Assembly: GCF_016864575.1 (NCBI RefSeq)
Contig: NZ_CP044125.1
Coordinates: forward strand, 2,134,501-2,198,500
Direction: 5' to 3'
From: Rhizobium sp. BG4
GTDB taxonomy: Bacteria > Pseudomonadota > Alphaproteobacteria > Rhizobiales > Rhizobiaceae
Length of the DNA stretch: 64,000 nt
In this document: positions 9,526 to 16,139 of the stretch, in pieces
Numbering within the stretch: the first letter of the stretch is position 1
Layout: each line of letters opens with the position of its first letter
The notes under the pieces: generated by a model
The model's database searches: none
The model's input: the letters and a program-made list of their open reading frames with translations, nothing else
Told to the model about the DNA's origin: nothing
Translations under genes and position numbers: made by a program

Positions 9526-9792
9526 ATGGTTTTCAAGGAAGCCACATTTCATGGCAAGCAGCCGGAGATCGAGGTGGAGTTCGTCAATCACGCGGCGTTG
9601 GAAATCGCCGCTGCCGAGGCGCTGGCGACCGCCGGAGATATCGATGCCTCGGATGTGCAGGTGACGTCCGATGCCGACGATATCGTCCTGACGGGTACGG
9701 TTGCGACCGTCGGCGAAATCGAGCGGGCGACCGCAATCGTCCAGGCTGTGCAGGGGGTCCACGACGTCCGCAACCAGATCCTGCTCGGATAA
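9526..9792 (+). CDS. BON-domain protein
   Basis: An 88-residue protein made largely of one BON domain (about residues 25-87; VQVTSDADDIVLTGTVATVGEIERATAIVQAV then GVHDVRNQILLG). BON domains bind phospholipid or mediate contacts at membranes. No signal peptide is visible, unlike OsmY, so it is probably cytoplasmic or peripheral. AAGGAGG lies seven bases before ATG 9526; the GTG three bases upstream is too close to the ribosome site. Confidence 0.75.
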   Translation: MVFKEATFHGKQPEIEVEFVNHAALEIAAAEALATAGDIDASDVQVTSDADDIVLTGTVATVGEIERATAIVQAVQGVHDVRNQILLG

Positions 9793-9810
9793 AATTGCGC
9801 GCGTTAACCA

Positions 9811-9826
9811 TTAACAAAAGATTAAC
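9811..9826 (+). promoter_or_regulatory. CtrA-type binding box upstream of the methyltransferase gene
   Basis: The sequence TTAA-CAAAAGA-TTAAC matches the alphaproteobacterial CtrA consensus TTAA-N7-TTAAC exactly. It lies about 77 nt before the ATG at 9903, in the only sizeable gap between the BON gene and the methyltransferase gene. Another TTAAC begins seven bases earlier (9804). Regulation by CtrA is inferred from the motif alone. Confidence 0.5.
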
Positions 9827-9902
9827 GTTCTGTAATTGGACCCCACCTGCCTTGCGGCCTAGGTCTAGAGCCATGCAACTGGCTTAACCGGAGGTGCGGC
9901 AA

Positions 9903-10700
9903 ATGCATCGCATGGAAGAGATCAACCGCAGGACCTGGCGCAATCCGATCGCCCGGCGCGATTACCGGGCGAGCACCGGCTTCATCAACGAAGGCGAACG
10001 GCTGGTGTTTGAGATCGCACGAAAGCGCGCGAGCGGCGGGCGGATCCTGGATATCGGCATTGGCGGCGGACGGACGACCGGGCTGTTTTGCGATATCGCC
10101 GCAGACTATGTCGGCATCGACTATACGCCTGAAATGGTGGAGCTTGCCCAGCGCAATTATCCGCAGGCGCAGCTGGCGCATATGGATGCGCGCGATCTCT
10201 CTGCTTTCGGCAATGCCAGCTTCGATCTCGTGCTGTTCAGCTATAATGGCATCGATTCCGTCGATGCGGAGGGACGGCGAGCCGTTCTGTCCGAGGTATC
10301 GCGCGTGCTCAGGGCGGGCGGGACCTTCGTCTTCTCCACCTTCAATCGCAACTGGCATGGGTTCGGCGAAAAGCGGGCGCGCTCATCGATCGTCTGGTCG
10401 AACGATCCGCTGCGACTCGGCTTCCGGCTGGTAAAGCATGCGATGGGTCTCGTTCGCGAGCGCCGGTTTGCCCCGCTTGAGCAGCGTGAAGGCGAGCACG
10501 CGATCCTGCTGCACCGCGCCCATGATTTCGGGATCATGGTCTATGCCACGACGCCGCAGCAGCTGCGCGCGCAACTGGGCGCCAGCGGTTTCGACGGCGA
10601 TCCGATGCTGTTTTCCGTCGATGGCCACCTTCTCAGCGGCGGAACCCTTCCCGAGGAAGAGTATTTCCACGTCGTCGCCTATAAGCCGGCGCTCAGCTGA
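9903..10700 (+). CDS. Class I SAM-dependent methyltransferase
   Basis: A 265-residue Rossmann methyltransferase. Motif I is ILDIGIGGGRTTGLF near residue 48, motif II VGIDYTPEMVELAQ, and motif IV FDLVLFSYNGID, followed by the AGGTFVFSTFNRN strand. The substrate is unknown; the general fold resembles methyltransferase domain 11/25 enzymes. ATG 9903 is chosen because GGAGG (9890-9894) is eight bases away. A possible CtrA box is in the promoter. The 3' end abuts the convergent small gene at 10701. Confidence 0.8.
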   Translation: MHRMEEINRRTWRNPIARRDYRASTGFINEGERLVFEIARKRASGGRILDIGIGGGRTTGLFCDIAADYVGIDYTPEMVELAQRNYPQAQLAHMDARDLSAFGNASFDLVLFSYNGIDSVDAEGRRAVLSEVSRVLRAGGTFVFSTFNRNWHGFGEKRARSSIVWSNDPLRLGFRLVKHAMGLVRERRFAPLEQREGEHAILLHRAHDFGIMVYATTPQQLRAQLGASGFDGDPMLFSVDGHLLSGGTLPEEEYFHVVAYKPALS

Positions 10701-10865
10701 TCAGCCGGCGAAGCGCTCGACCAGGAAATGCGAGCCAGTGCTGGCGCCGGCGACACGGTCGGTCTTCTGCGTGGTGACCGGACCCTGCGGATGATAGGCG
10801 AGCACCAGCAGGATGGCGCTGATCGCGACATAGGCGACGGTGAGCAAAGCAAGTTTCTGACGCAT
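10701..10865 (-). CDS. Small single-pass membrane protein, unknown function
   Basis: A 54-residue protein starting MRQKLALLTV with one N-terminal transmembrane helix (LALLTVAYVAISAILLVLAY), then a short polar tail. The ATG at 10865 is preceded by CAGGAG eight bases upstream, which makes it a better start than the earlier in-frame codons. No family is recognised. Its stop directly adjoins the methyltransferase stop. Confidence 0.55.
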   Translation of the reverse strand: MRQKLALLTVAYVAISAILLVLAYHPQGPVTTQKTDRVAGASTGSHFLVERFAG

Positions 10866-10945
10866 GACAAAACTCCTGTTTTGCCAGCTTAACGCCCGCC
10901 TTTTCTCAAAGTTCCAGCTGCGGCGATTGGCGTCCGCCCAACAAA

Positions 10946-10970
10946 AAACCGGCCGCGTGGCGGCCGGTTT
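10946..10970 (-). terminator. Rho-independent terminator of the His-rich secreted gene
   Basis: An 11-bp perfect stem (AAACCGGCCGC / GCGGCCGGTTT) with loop GTG is followed by TTTTTTG on the reverse strand, 20 nt downstream of the stop at 10991. Confidence 0.85.
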
Positions 10971-10990
10971 CAATCATGCTGAGCTATCTG

Positions 10991-11212
10991 TTAGCGGCAG
11001 ACGCGGGTCTTCCTGACGACCCAGTGGCCGTGTTCGTGAATGCGGGCCGTCTTGGTGTAGCAATGCGTCATGACGTGATGCATCGGCTTATGCCAATGAT
11101 GGTCCGGACCGCGCTCGGTGGTGGTGACCGTCATGCTGGCCGCCTGGGACGGGGCGGTGGTGGAGACAATGGCGGCTGCGGCAAGCATGGAAGCAAGAAT
11201 AAGAGATTTCAT
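10991..11212 (-). CDS. Small secreted His-rich protein, unknown function
   Basis: A 73-residue protein with a clear Sec signal peptide (cleavage likely after PSQAA near residue 25). The mature part of about 48 residues is rich in His (HHWHKPMHHVMTHC, then IHEHGHWVV) and holds two Cys. Periplasmic metal binding is possible from the composition but not shown. It is monocistronic with its own terminator. Confidence 0.6.
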   Translation of the reverse strand: MKSLILASMLAAAAIVSTTAPSQAASMTVTTTERGPDHHWHKPMHHVMTHCYTKTARIHEHGHWVVRKTRVCR

Positions 11213-11563
11213 GGTTTTGGCCTTTCAATTAACCGGACGATGAACTCGCCAGACGGTGGGCCGGTTCCAACCTTACGAAATATTTAGGTTTTTCGCCCGA
11301 AGGCGGCTATGATTAGCCACCGCTCAATTTCTGCGTGGGGTTGCCCAAGCGGGCATTCGGACATCGAGTGCGGCCAATAAGCAACGGTCCTGCCTTCGAA
11401 TTGTCCCCTTTGCGATCAGAACGTTAAGGACGTTCTTCATTGTGCATGGAAACAATGAAGGCTGTTTGGATCGTTCTGCGATCCCATACGTTATTTGTGG
11501 CTGGGTTTGCTTGCCGGTGCGTTTTCGATCTGAAGCTGCCGGTGCCATTTTGAGAAGGAGACC
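11213..11563. other. 351-nt intergenic region with no gene but strong secondary structure
   Basis: No convincing coding frame is present. It holds the promoter of the reverse-strand His-rich gene on the left and the leader of the DUF992 gene on the right. Three adjacent hairpins occupy 11419-11484 and are listed separately. The rest shows no recognised element. Confidence 0.6.
11419..11484 (+). ncRNA. Candidate structured RNA: three tandem hairpins in the DUF992 leader
   Basis: Three perfect inverted repeats follow each other: GAACGT-taagg-ACGTTC (11419-11435), CTTCATTGT-8 nt-ACAATGAAG (11435-11460) and GGATCG-ttctg-CGATCC (11468-11484). They lie 80-145 nt before the DUF992 ATG. The sequence matches no RNA class I recognise. 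It could be a 5' leader element, a small RNA or operator DNA. There is no U-tract after the last hairpin on either strand, so strand and type are uncertain. Confidence 0.35.
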
Positions 11564-12082
11564 ATGATGAAAAAGACCATTGCGATGGTAGTTGCAGCAG
11601 CTTCGCTTGCCCAGGCTTGCGTTACGGCGGCCAGTGCAGCCGATATGGTCCGGACCTACGAGGAACCGGATACGCGCGGCGGCGTCAAGATCGGCATGCT
11701 CACCTGCGATATCGGCGGCGGTCTCGGCTATGTGCTGGGTTCTGCCAAGGAAGCCGATTGCGTCTTTAGCTCGACGATCGGCAATGAGGTCACCGACCAC
11801 TATACCGGCGATATCCGCAAGCTCGGCATCGACCTCGGCTTTACCACCCGCAGCCGCCTCGTCTGGGCCGTCTTCGCACCGACCGCCGGCTATCACCGCG
11901 GCTCGCTCGGCGGCCTCTATGTCGGCGCATCGGCCGAAGCCACCGTCGGCGCCGGCGTCGGCGCCAACGTCCTGATCGGCGGCACCTCCGGCTCGATCCA
12001 CCTCCAGGCCCTCAGCGTCACCGGCCAGCTCGGCCTCAACGTCGCTGCCGGCAGCGCTTCGATGACGCTGACCCCGGGCTGA
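11564..12082 (+). CDS. DUF992 exported protein
   Basis: A 172-residue protein with a Sec signal peptide (about residues 1-26, ending TAASAADM). The body fits the DUF992 family common in rhizobia: GVKIGMLTCDIGGGLGYVLGS, a second Cys in KEADCVFSS, DHYTGDIRKLGIDLGF, and a glycine/alanine-rich end (GASAEATVGAGVGANVLIGG). The two Cys may form a disulfide. Function is unknown. Two consecutive ATGs (11564 and 11567) follow AGAAGGAG; either could be used. The leader carries three hairpins. Confidence 0.8.
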   Translation: MMKKTIAMVVAAASLAQACVTAASAADMVRTYEEPDTRGGVKIGMLTCDIGGGLGYVLGSAKEADCVFSSTIGNEVTDHYTGDIRKLGIDLGFTTRSRLVWAVFAPTAGYHRGSLGGLYVGASAEATVGAGVGANVLIGGTSGSIHLQALSVTGQLGLNVAAGSASMTLTPG

Positions 12083-12097
12083 TTTCAGGCCAATTCG

Positions 12098-12125
12098 CGC
12101 CCCTTCCGCCATGGCGGAAGGGGCG
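12098..12125 (+). terminator. Strong hairpin after the DUF992 gene
   Basis: A perfect 28-bp palindrome (arms CGCCCCTTCCGCC / GGCGGAAGGGGCG around AT) lies 16 nt after the stop. No T-tract follows, so it may act as an mRNA 3' stabiliser or a Rho-assisted terminator rather than a classical intrinsic terminator. Confidence 0.55.
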
Positions 12126-12161
12126 TGGCGAATATGAAATTGCGTATGAGAACATTGAAGG

Positions 12162-12183
12162 TTCCGACGTGATCGGACGCGTG
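12162..12183 (-). repeat. Degenerate copy of the tRNA-Arg 3' end (putative attachment-site remnant)
   Basis: This 22-nt stretch aligns with 13553-13575, the T-arm and acceptor end of the tRNA-Arg(CCT) gene, in 20 of 23 columns (two mismatches and one gap; shared blocks TTCCGACG, GAT, CG, ACGCGTG) in the same orientation. The two copies flank the PIN cassette exactly, as attL and attR would flank a tRNA-integrated island. Confidence 0.55.
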
Positions 12184-12187
12184 GCAA

Positions 12188-12682
12188 TCAAACTTGAAGT
12201 CTGCGCTGAGGGTCTTCCGGTGGTAGAGGAAGATCATCAATCATTCTGAGCGCTACCGAACTTCCTTCCAGATATCTACCGAGACCTGGATCATCTGTGT
12301 AGAGGTCGCTTGCTCCTCTCACTACAGCTGTTGCAGCGATCATCGCGTCGTATTTCATAGCTACTCGCCATCCCGGCAACCTCTGATCCTGAGGGATTTT
12401 CTCGATTGCCTGAGCTATGCGCTCGCCGGTTTCGATCGCTATAACCTCATCGAAAGCCTGGACATTAAAACCTTTCTGCTTTCGAATTATCTCTACCATT
12501 TCCTCAACGCGTTGCGCTCTGCCTGCAACGAATTCTGCCAGAGAAGGGGCGGGGACCGTGATGACAGTGTTCTTCGATAAGGTGTTCAAGAAGAAATTTA
12601 CACGATCGGATCGGCCATCTTTGTCCTGCGTGCTGGTCGGATCGATCATGAAAATTAAAAAATTTGTATCGACGACAATCAT
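12188..12682 (-). CDS. PIN-domain ribonuclease (VapC-like)
   Basis: A 164-residue PIN fold protein. The four acidic residues of the metal site are visible: Asp5 in MIVVDTN, Glu in SLAEFVAGR, Asp in KYDAMIAATA, and Asp-Asp in LYTDDPGLG. PIN proteins in this setting are usually toxin endoribonucleases that cut tRNA or rRNA. Its start overlaps the stop of the upstream 241-residue gene by four bases (ATGA), implying translational coupling. Base composition is AT-richer than the neighbouring genes, and the gene ends five bases from a tRNA-end repeat, which fits transfer. A VapC role is inferred from fold and linkage only. Confidence 0.78.
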   Translation of the reverse strand: MIVVDTNFLIFMIDPTSTQDKDGRSDRVNFFLNTLSKNTVITVPAPSLAEFVAGRAQRVEEMVEIIRKQKGFNVQAFDEVIAIETGERIAQAIEKIPQDQRLPGWRVAMKYDAMIAATAVVRGASDLYTDDPGLGRYLEGSSVALRMIDDLPLPPEDPQRRLQV

Positions 12683-13404
12683 GCGCGGCGTAGCTCATCT
12701 ACATTCTTGACGATCTCTTGAGCAGAGCCAGGCTCCAGCAAATTTTTGAGTTTGCTAAGAGTTTCGTCAAGGGGCTCGTCGTCGAGAACCTCAAAGGCTG
12801 TTGCTTTCAAGTTGTCGAGAGACCATTTCCCTTCCGTGTTTCGACTCCACTTTCCTTCACCACTTAAACGAACGAACTGGTGGAAACAGTGGGCGAGTTC
12901 AATTGCGGCTGTCGCGTTCAACGATATGCCAGCGGCGCTCAAATCCCCGTCGATTTCCAAGCCAACTTTCACCAGATCTCCTGCACCCTCAATGCGGATC
13001 AGCCGTCCTTGGATGGCGGTATGCTGAGTGACACTCCTGATTGCTTTCGAAGCCCTTACTTTGCCAGGGAACGAGATAGTTTCTCCCCCTTTGGGCAGCG
13101 GCAGTTCGGCGGTCCAGCCGTCTTCCGCCAGAGCTTCATTAATCTTGCGCCAAGGAGCTGCCGCTTCTGCATCATTGTCGTTATGCGCCGCCTCCCGTAT
13201 CCGTGGAGAGATTACGGCAACCTGTTGCGCATCCGCGCATGCCACGATGCTCACGCTTTTGTTGAGAACTTCTTTGAAATGAACGTGCTCGGGCGACCCC
13301 ATGAGCTTTGCAAGCTCGGCCATATAAAAGGCGAGTCGAGCCATTGGAATAGTATCGGGCTTTGGACCAATGATGCGGAAAGGGTATTCAAGGAAATCGC
13401 TCAA
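12679..13404 (-). CDS. Unknown protein coupled to the PIN nuclease (possible antitoxin or partner)
   Basis: A 241-residue protein with no family I recognise and no membrane segment. It has a helical N-terminal third, a beta-rich middle (RLIRIEGAGDLVKVGLEIDG), and an acidic C-terminus (LDDEPLDETLSKLKNLLEPG). The start is a TTG at 13404 preceded by GGGGAGGG, and the 3' end overlaps the PIN gene by ATGA. It occupies the antitoxin position but is about three times the length of VapB-type antitoxins and has no evident DNA-binding motif. AT-richer than its surroundings. Confidence 0.6.
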   Translation of the reverse strand: MSDFLEYPFRIIGPKPDTIPMARLAFYMAELAKLMGSPEHVHFKEVLNKSVSIVACADAQQVAVISPRIREAAHNDNDAEAAAPWRKINEALAEDGWTAELPLPKGGETISFPGKVRASKAIRSVTQHTAIQGRLIRIEGAGDLVKVGLEIDGDLSAAGISLNATAAIELAHCFHQFVRLSGEGKWSRNTEGKWSLDNLKATAFEVLDDEPLDETLSKLKNLLEPGSAQEIVKNVDELRRA

Positions 13405-13442
13405 TTTACCCTCCCCGGTTCTGATATATATTTAGACTTCAC

Positions 13443-13457
13443 ATGATAACGCATCAT
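13443..13457 (-). promoter_or_regulatory. Inverted repeat in the promoter of the PIN cassette
   Basis: ATGAT-5 nt-ATCAT lies about 40 nt upstream of the TTG start, next to an AT-rich run that reads TAAATATATATC on the reverse strand and could serve as a -10 region. Autoregulation would fit a toxin-antitoxin-like module, but the repeat is short. Confidence 0.3.
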
Positions 13458-13546
13458 TAAGCCAAAACGATGCCCCATATTCGAAACAGGGAAATTAAAA
13501 GTCGTCTCGCTGGCGCCAGTCTGCGTAAGATAAGCCGCTCAAATAA

Positions 13547-13623
13547 TGGTGATTCCGACGCGATTCGAACGCGTGACCCTCAGATTAGGAATCTGATGCT
13601 CTATCCTGCTGAGCTACGGAACC
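13547..13623 (-). tRNA. tRNA-Arg (anticodon CCT)
   Basis: A 77-nt cloverleaf on the reverse strand. The acceptor stem pairs GGTTCCG with CGGAATC (one G-U). The D-arm is TAGCTCAGCAGGATAGAGC, the anticodon arm TCAGA-TTCCTAA-TCTGA has anticodon CCT (codon AGG), and the T-loop is GTTCGAATC. The CCA end is encoded. Its 3' end points toward the PIN cassette and serves as the presumed integration site. Confidence 0.95.
13553..13575 (-). repeat. tRNA-internal copy of the putative attachment repeat
   Basis: The T-arm and acceptor part of the tRNA-Arg gene, matching 12162-12183 in 20 of 23 aligned columns. This intact copy keeps the tRNA functional, as expected when an element integrates at a tRNA 3' end. 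Confidence 0.55.
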
Positions 13624-13642
13624 ACTTGGTGCTCATGCATAC

Positions 13643-13671
13643 AAAAGGCTTGGCGGGAAGCCAAGCCTTTT
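13643..13671 (-). terminator. Terminator of the M20 amidohydrolase gene
   Basis: A 12-bp stem (AAAAGGCTTGGC / GCCAAGCCTTTT) with loop GGGAA. On the reverse strand it follows the amidohydrolase stop at 13696 by 24 nt and ends in CCTTTTG. It also separates that gene from the tRNA. Confidence 0.75.
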
Positions 13672-13695
13672 TCAGGTTTAGCTGCAAGTATCGGA

Positions 13696-14856
13696 TCAGG
13701 CGCCGAGGCGCTGTTCGGTGAGGCGGACCCAGTAGGAAATGCCGTGGGCGATGGCCTCGTCGTTGAAATCGTAGGCCGGGTTGTGCAGGCCTGCGGTGTC
13801 GCCGTTGCCGATGAAGATGAAGGCGCCGGGGCGGGCGTTCAGCATGTAGGAAAAATCCTCGCCGCCCATCATCGGATCGATCTCGGGATTGACGTTTGCC
13901 GCACCGGCGATGTCGGTTGCCGTTGCGATCGCGTGGCCGGTCTCGTCGGCGTGGTTGACGGTAACCGGGTAATTGCGATGGAAGGCGATTTCGGCTTCGG
14001 CGCCGTGGGTGGCGGCAACGCCGTTCACCACCTGCTTGAAGCGGCTTTCGGCTAGGTCGCGAACCTCACCGTCGAGCGTGCGGATCGTGCCGGCGATCTG
14101 GGCGTCGTTCGGAATGACGTTATGGGCGAAGCCAGCGTTGAACTTGGTAACGGAGATGACGACCGAACGCAGCGGATCGACGGTGCGGGCGGCGATCATC
14201 TGCAGGTTGGAGACGATCTGGGCGCCGATGGCGATCGGGTCGATCGTCCGGTGCGGCTGGGCGGCGTGGCCGCCGCGGCCCTTGATGGTGACGGTGAATT
14301 CGTCGGTCGCTGCCATGATCGGGCCCTTGCGGATGGCAAACTGGCCGACGGGCAGGCCCGGCAGGTTGTGCATGCCATAGACCTCTTCGATGCCGAAGCG
14401 CTCCATCATGCCGTCCTTGACCATCAGGTTGCCGCCGCCGCCGCCTTCTTCGGCGGGCTGGAAGATGACGGCGACATTGCCGGTGAAATTGCGGGTCTCG
14501 GCTAGGTATTTCGCGGCGCCGAGCAGCATGGCCGTGTGACCGTCATGGCCGCAGGCATGCATCTTGCCGGCTGTCGTCGAAGCCCAGGGCTTGCCGGTGA
14601 TTTCGGTGAGCGGCAAGGCGTCCATATCGGCGCGCAGGCCGATGGTGCGGCCTTCGCCCTTGCCCTTGATCAGGCCGACGACTCCAGTGCGGCCGATGCC
14701 GGTCACGATTTCGTCAACGCCGAACTCCTTGAGCCTTTCGGCAACGAAAGCGGCAGTGTTTTCGACGGCGAACAGCAGCTCGGGCCGGGCGTGAATATGG
14801 CGGCGCCACTCGGTCACTTCATCCTGCAATTCAGCGGCTCTGTTCAAAATCGGCAT
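13696..14856 (-). CDS. M20 family amidohydrolase (hippurate hydrolase / N-acyl-amino-acid hydrolase type)
   Basis: A 386-residue dinuclear metallohydrolase. Metal-binding motifs are MHACGHDGHTAMLLGAA, PAEEGGGGGNLMV and GGEDFSYML; RRHIHARPELLF lies near the N-terminus. The family cleaves N-acyl amino acids and similar amides; the substrate here is not determined. Earlier in-frame codons exist, but ATG 14856 (MPILNRAAEL) has AGGA eight bases upstream and matches family N-termini. It appears monocistronic. Confidence 0.88.
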   Translation of the reverse strand: MPILNRAAELQDEVTEWRRHIHARPELLFAVENTAAFVAERLKEFGVDEIVTGIGRTGVVGLIKGKGEGRTIGLRADMDALPLTEITGKPWASTTAGKMHACGHDGHTAMLLGAAKYLAETRNFTGNVAVIFQPAEEGGGGGNLMVKDGMMERFGIEEVYGMHNLPGLPVGQFAIRKGPIMAATDEFTVTIKGRGGHAAQPHRTIDPIAIGAQIVSNLQMIAARTVDPLRSVVISVTKFNAGFAHNVIPNDAQIAGTIRTLDGEVRDLAESRFKQVVNGVAATHGAEAEIAFHRNYPVTVNHADETGHAIATATDIAGAANVNPEIDPMMGGEDFSYMLNARPGAFIFIGNGDTAGLHNPAYDFNDEAIAHGISYWVRLTEQRLGA

Positions 14857-15006
14857 GCGAAAATTCCTATAACGAAAACGGGTTTTCCACGGCACCGAAG
14901 ACATGGTGCCGCGAAAAGAACTTATTCAATGGCCTTTGCCATGTCATGGCCATATACGTTAAATAGGTGAAGGTTTCGAGATTTCCGGACAATTTAAGGA
15001 CTAGAC

Positions 15007-16128
15007 GTGTCGACGCGCCAGAATCGTTTGTTCGCTGCTTTGCGGCCGGTATCATTCGCAGTCAGTGCTGCCGCAGCTCTGCTTTCTTCGGTCCCGCTGG
15101 CGCAGGCCAATCCGCATATTCTCGTCGATGTCCAGAGCGGCCGCGTGATCGAGCATGAGGAAGCCTTCCGCAAATGGTATCCGGCATCGCTGACCAAGCT
15201 GATGACCGTCTATACGACCTTCGATGCCATCCGCTCCGGCCAGATCAGCCTCGACACCCCGATCGTCATGAGCAAGCAGGCTGCCGCCCAGCCGGCCGCC
15301 AAGATGTATTACAAGCCCGGCCAGAAGCTGACGCTCGACAGCGCACTGAAGATCCTGATGGTCAAGTCGGCCAACGATATCGCGGTTGCTGTCGCGGAAG
15401 CCGTTGCAGGCACGCAGGATGCCTTCGTGCTGCGGATGAATGCCGAGGCCGTCAAACTCGGCATGACGGATTCGCATTTCGTCAATCCGAACGGCCTGCC
15501 GGGCAAGGGGCAATATACGACGGCGCGCGATCTGGCGATCCTGACGGTCGCGCTGCGCCGCGACTTCCCGCAATATGCCGGCTATTTCGCGCTCGAAGGT
15601 TTCACCAACGGCAAGACGAATACGCCGAGTATCAACCTGCTGATCGGGCGCTTCGCTGGCGCTGACGGCATGAAGACGGGCTTCATCTGCGCTTCCGGTT
15701 TCAACCAGATCGGTTCGGCAACCCGCAACGGACGCACGGTGGTTTCCGTCGTGCTCGGCACGGACAGCCTTGCGGCGCGCGCAGATGCGACGGCTAACCT
15801 GCTGGAGAAGGCATTCTCCTCGCCGACGTCCTCGGGCGATACGCTCCGCTCGCTCAAGCCCTATGGGCCGGGGCAGGATGCGGTCACCGATATCAGCGCC
15901 GACATCTGCAGCGCCAAGGGCGCCAAGGTGCGCAGCGAAACGCGCGATGAAGTGGGCCGCATGAAGGTACAGTCGCCGTATATCCATGAGATGGACCACG
16001 AGCCGAACTTCGTCTTCGCCGGTCTGATCCCCGGCCAGGACCCGCAGCCCGACAAGACCGCCAAGGCGGATGCGATCGGCGATGCTGCCAATGTTCCGGT
16101 GCCGCTGCCGCGTCCCACGTCCTTCTAA
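15007..16128 (+). CDS. D-alanyl-D-alanine carboxypeptidase (PBP5/6 class)
   Basis: A 373-residue serine peptidase S11 with a signal peptide (about residues 1-34). The catalytic SLTK is at 61-64, SAN at 121-123 and KTG near residue 220, so all three penicillin-binding motifs are intact. It trims the terminal D-Ala of peptidoglycan stem peptides in the periplasm. The start is GTG with AAGGA six bases upstream. The Pro-rich end (PLPRPTSF) lacks an obvious amphipathic membrane anchor. A CobW-family gene follows after 11 nt. Confidence 0.92.
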   Translation: MSTRQNRLFAALRPVSFAVSAAAALLSSVPLAQANPHILVDVQSGRVIEHEEAFRKWYPASLTKLMTVYTTFDAIRSGQISLDTPIVMSKQAAAQPAAKMYYKPGQKLTLDSALKILMVKSANDIAVAVAEAVAGTQDAFVLRMNAEAVKLGMTDSHFVNPNGLPGKGQYTTARDLAILTVALRRDFPQYAGYFALEGFTNGKTNTPSINLLIGRFAGADGMKTGFICASGFNQIGSATRNGRTVVSVVLGTDSLAARADATANLLEKAFSSPTSSGDTLRSLKPYGPGQDAVTDISADICSAKGAKVRSETRDEVGRMKVQSPYIHEMDHEPNFVFAGLIPGQDPQPDKTAKADAIGDAANVPVPLPRPTSF

Positions 16129-16139
16129 AGGCAAGTCCC

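Noticed and set aside
13470-13721. Forward open frame across the tRNA-Arg gene (translation contains AIRTRDPQIRNLMLYPAELR)
   Set aside because: This is the translation of the antisense strand of the tRNA, a well-known artefact of automatic annotation.
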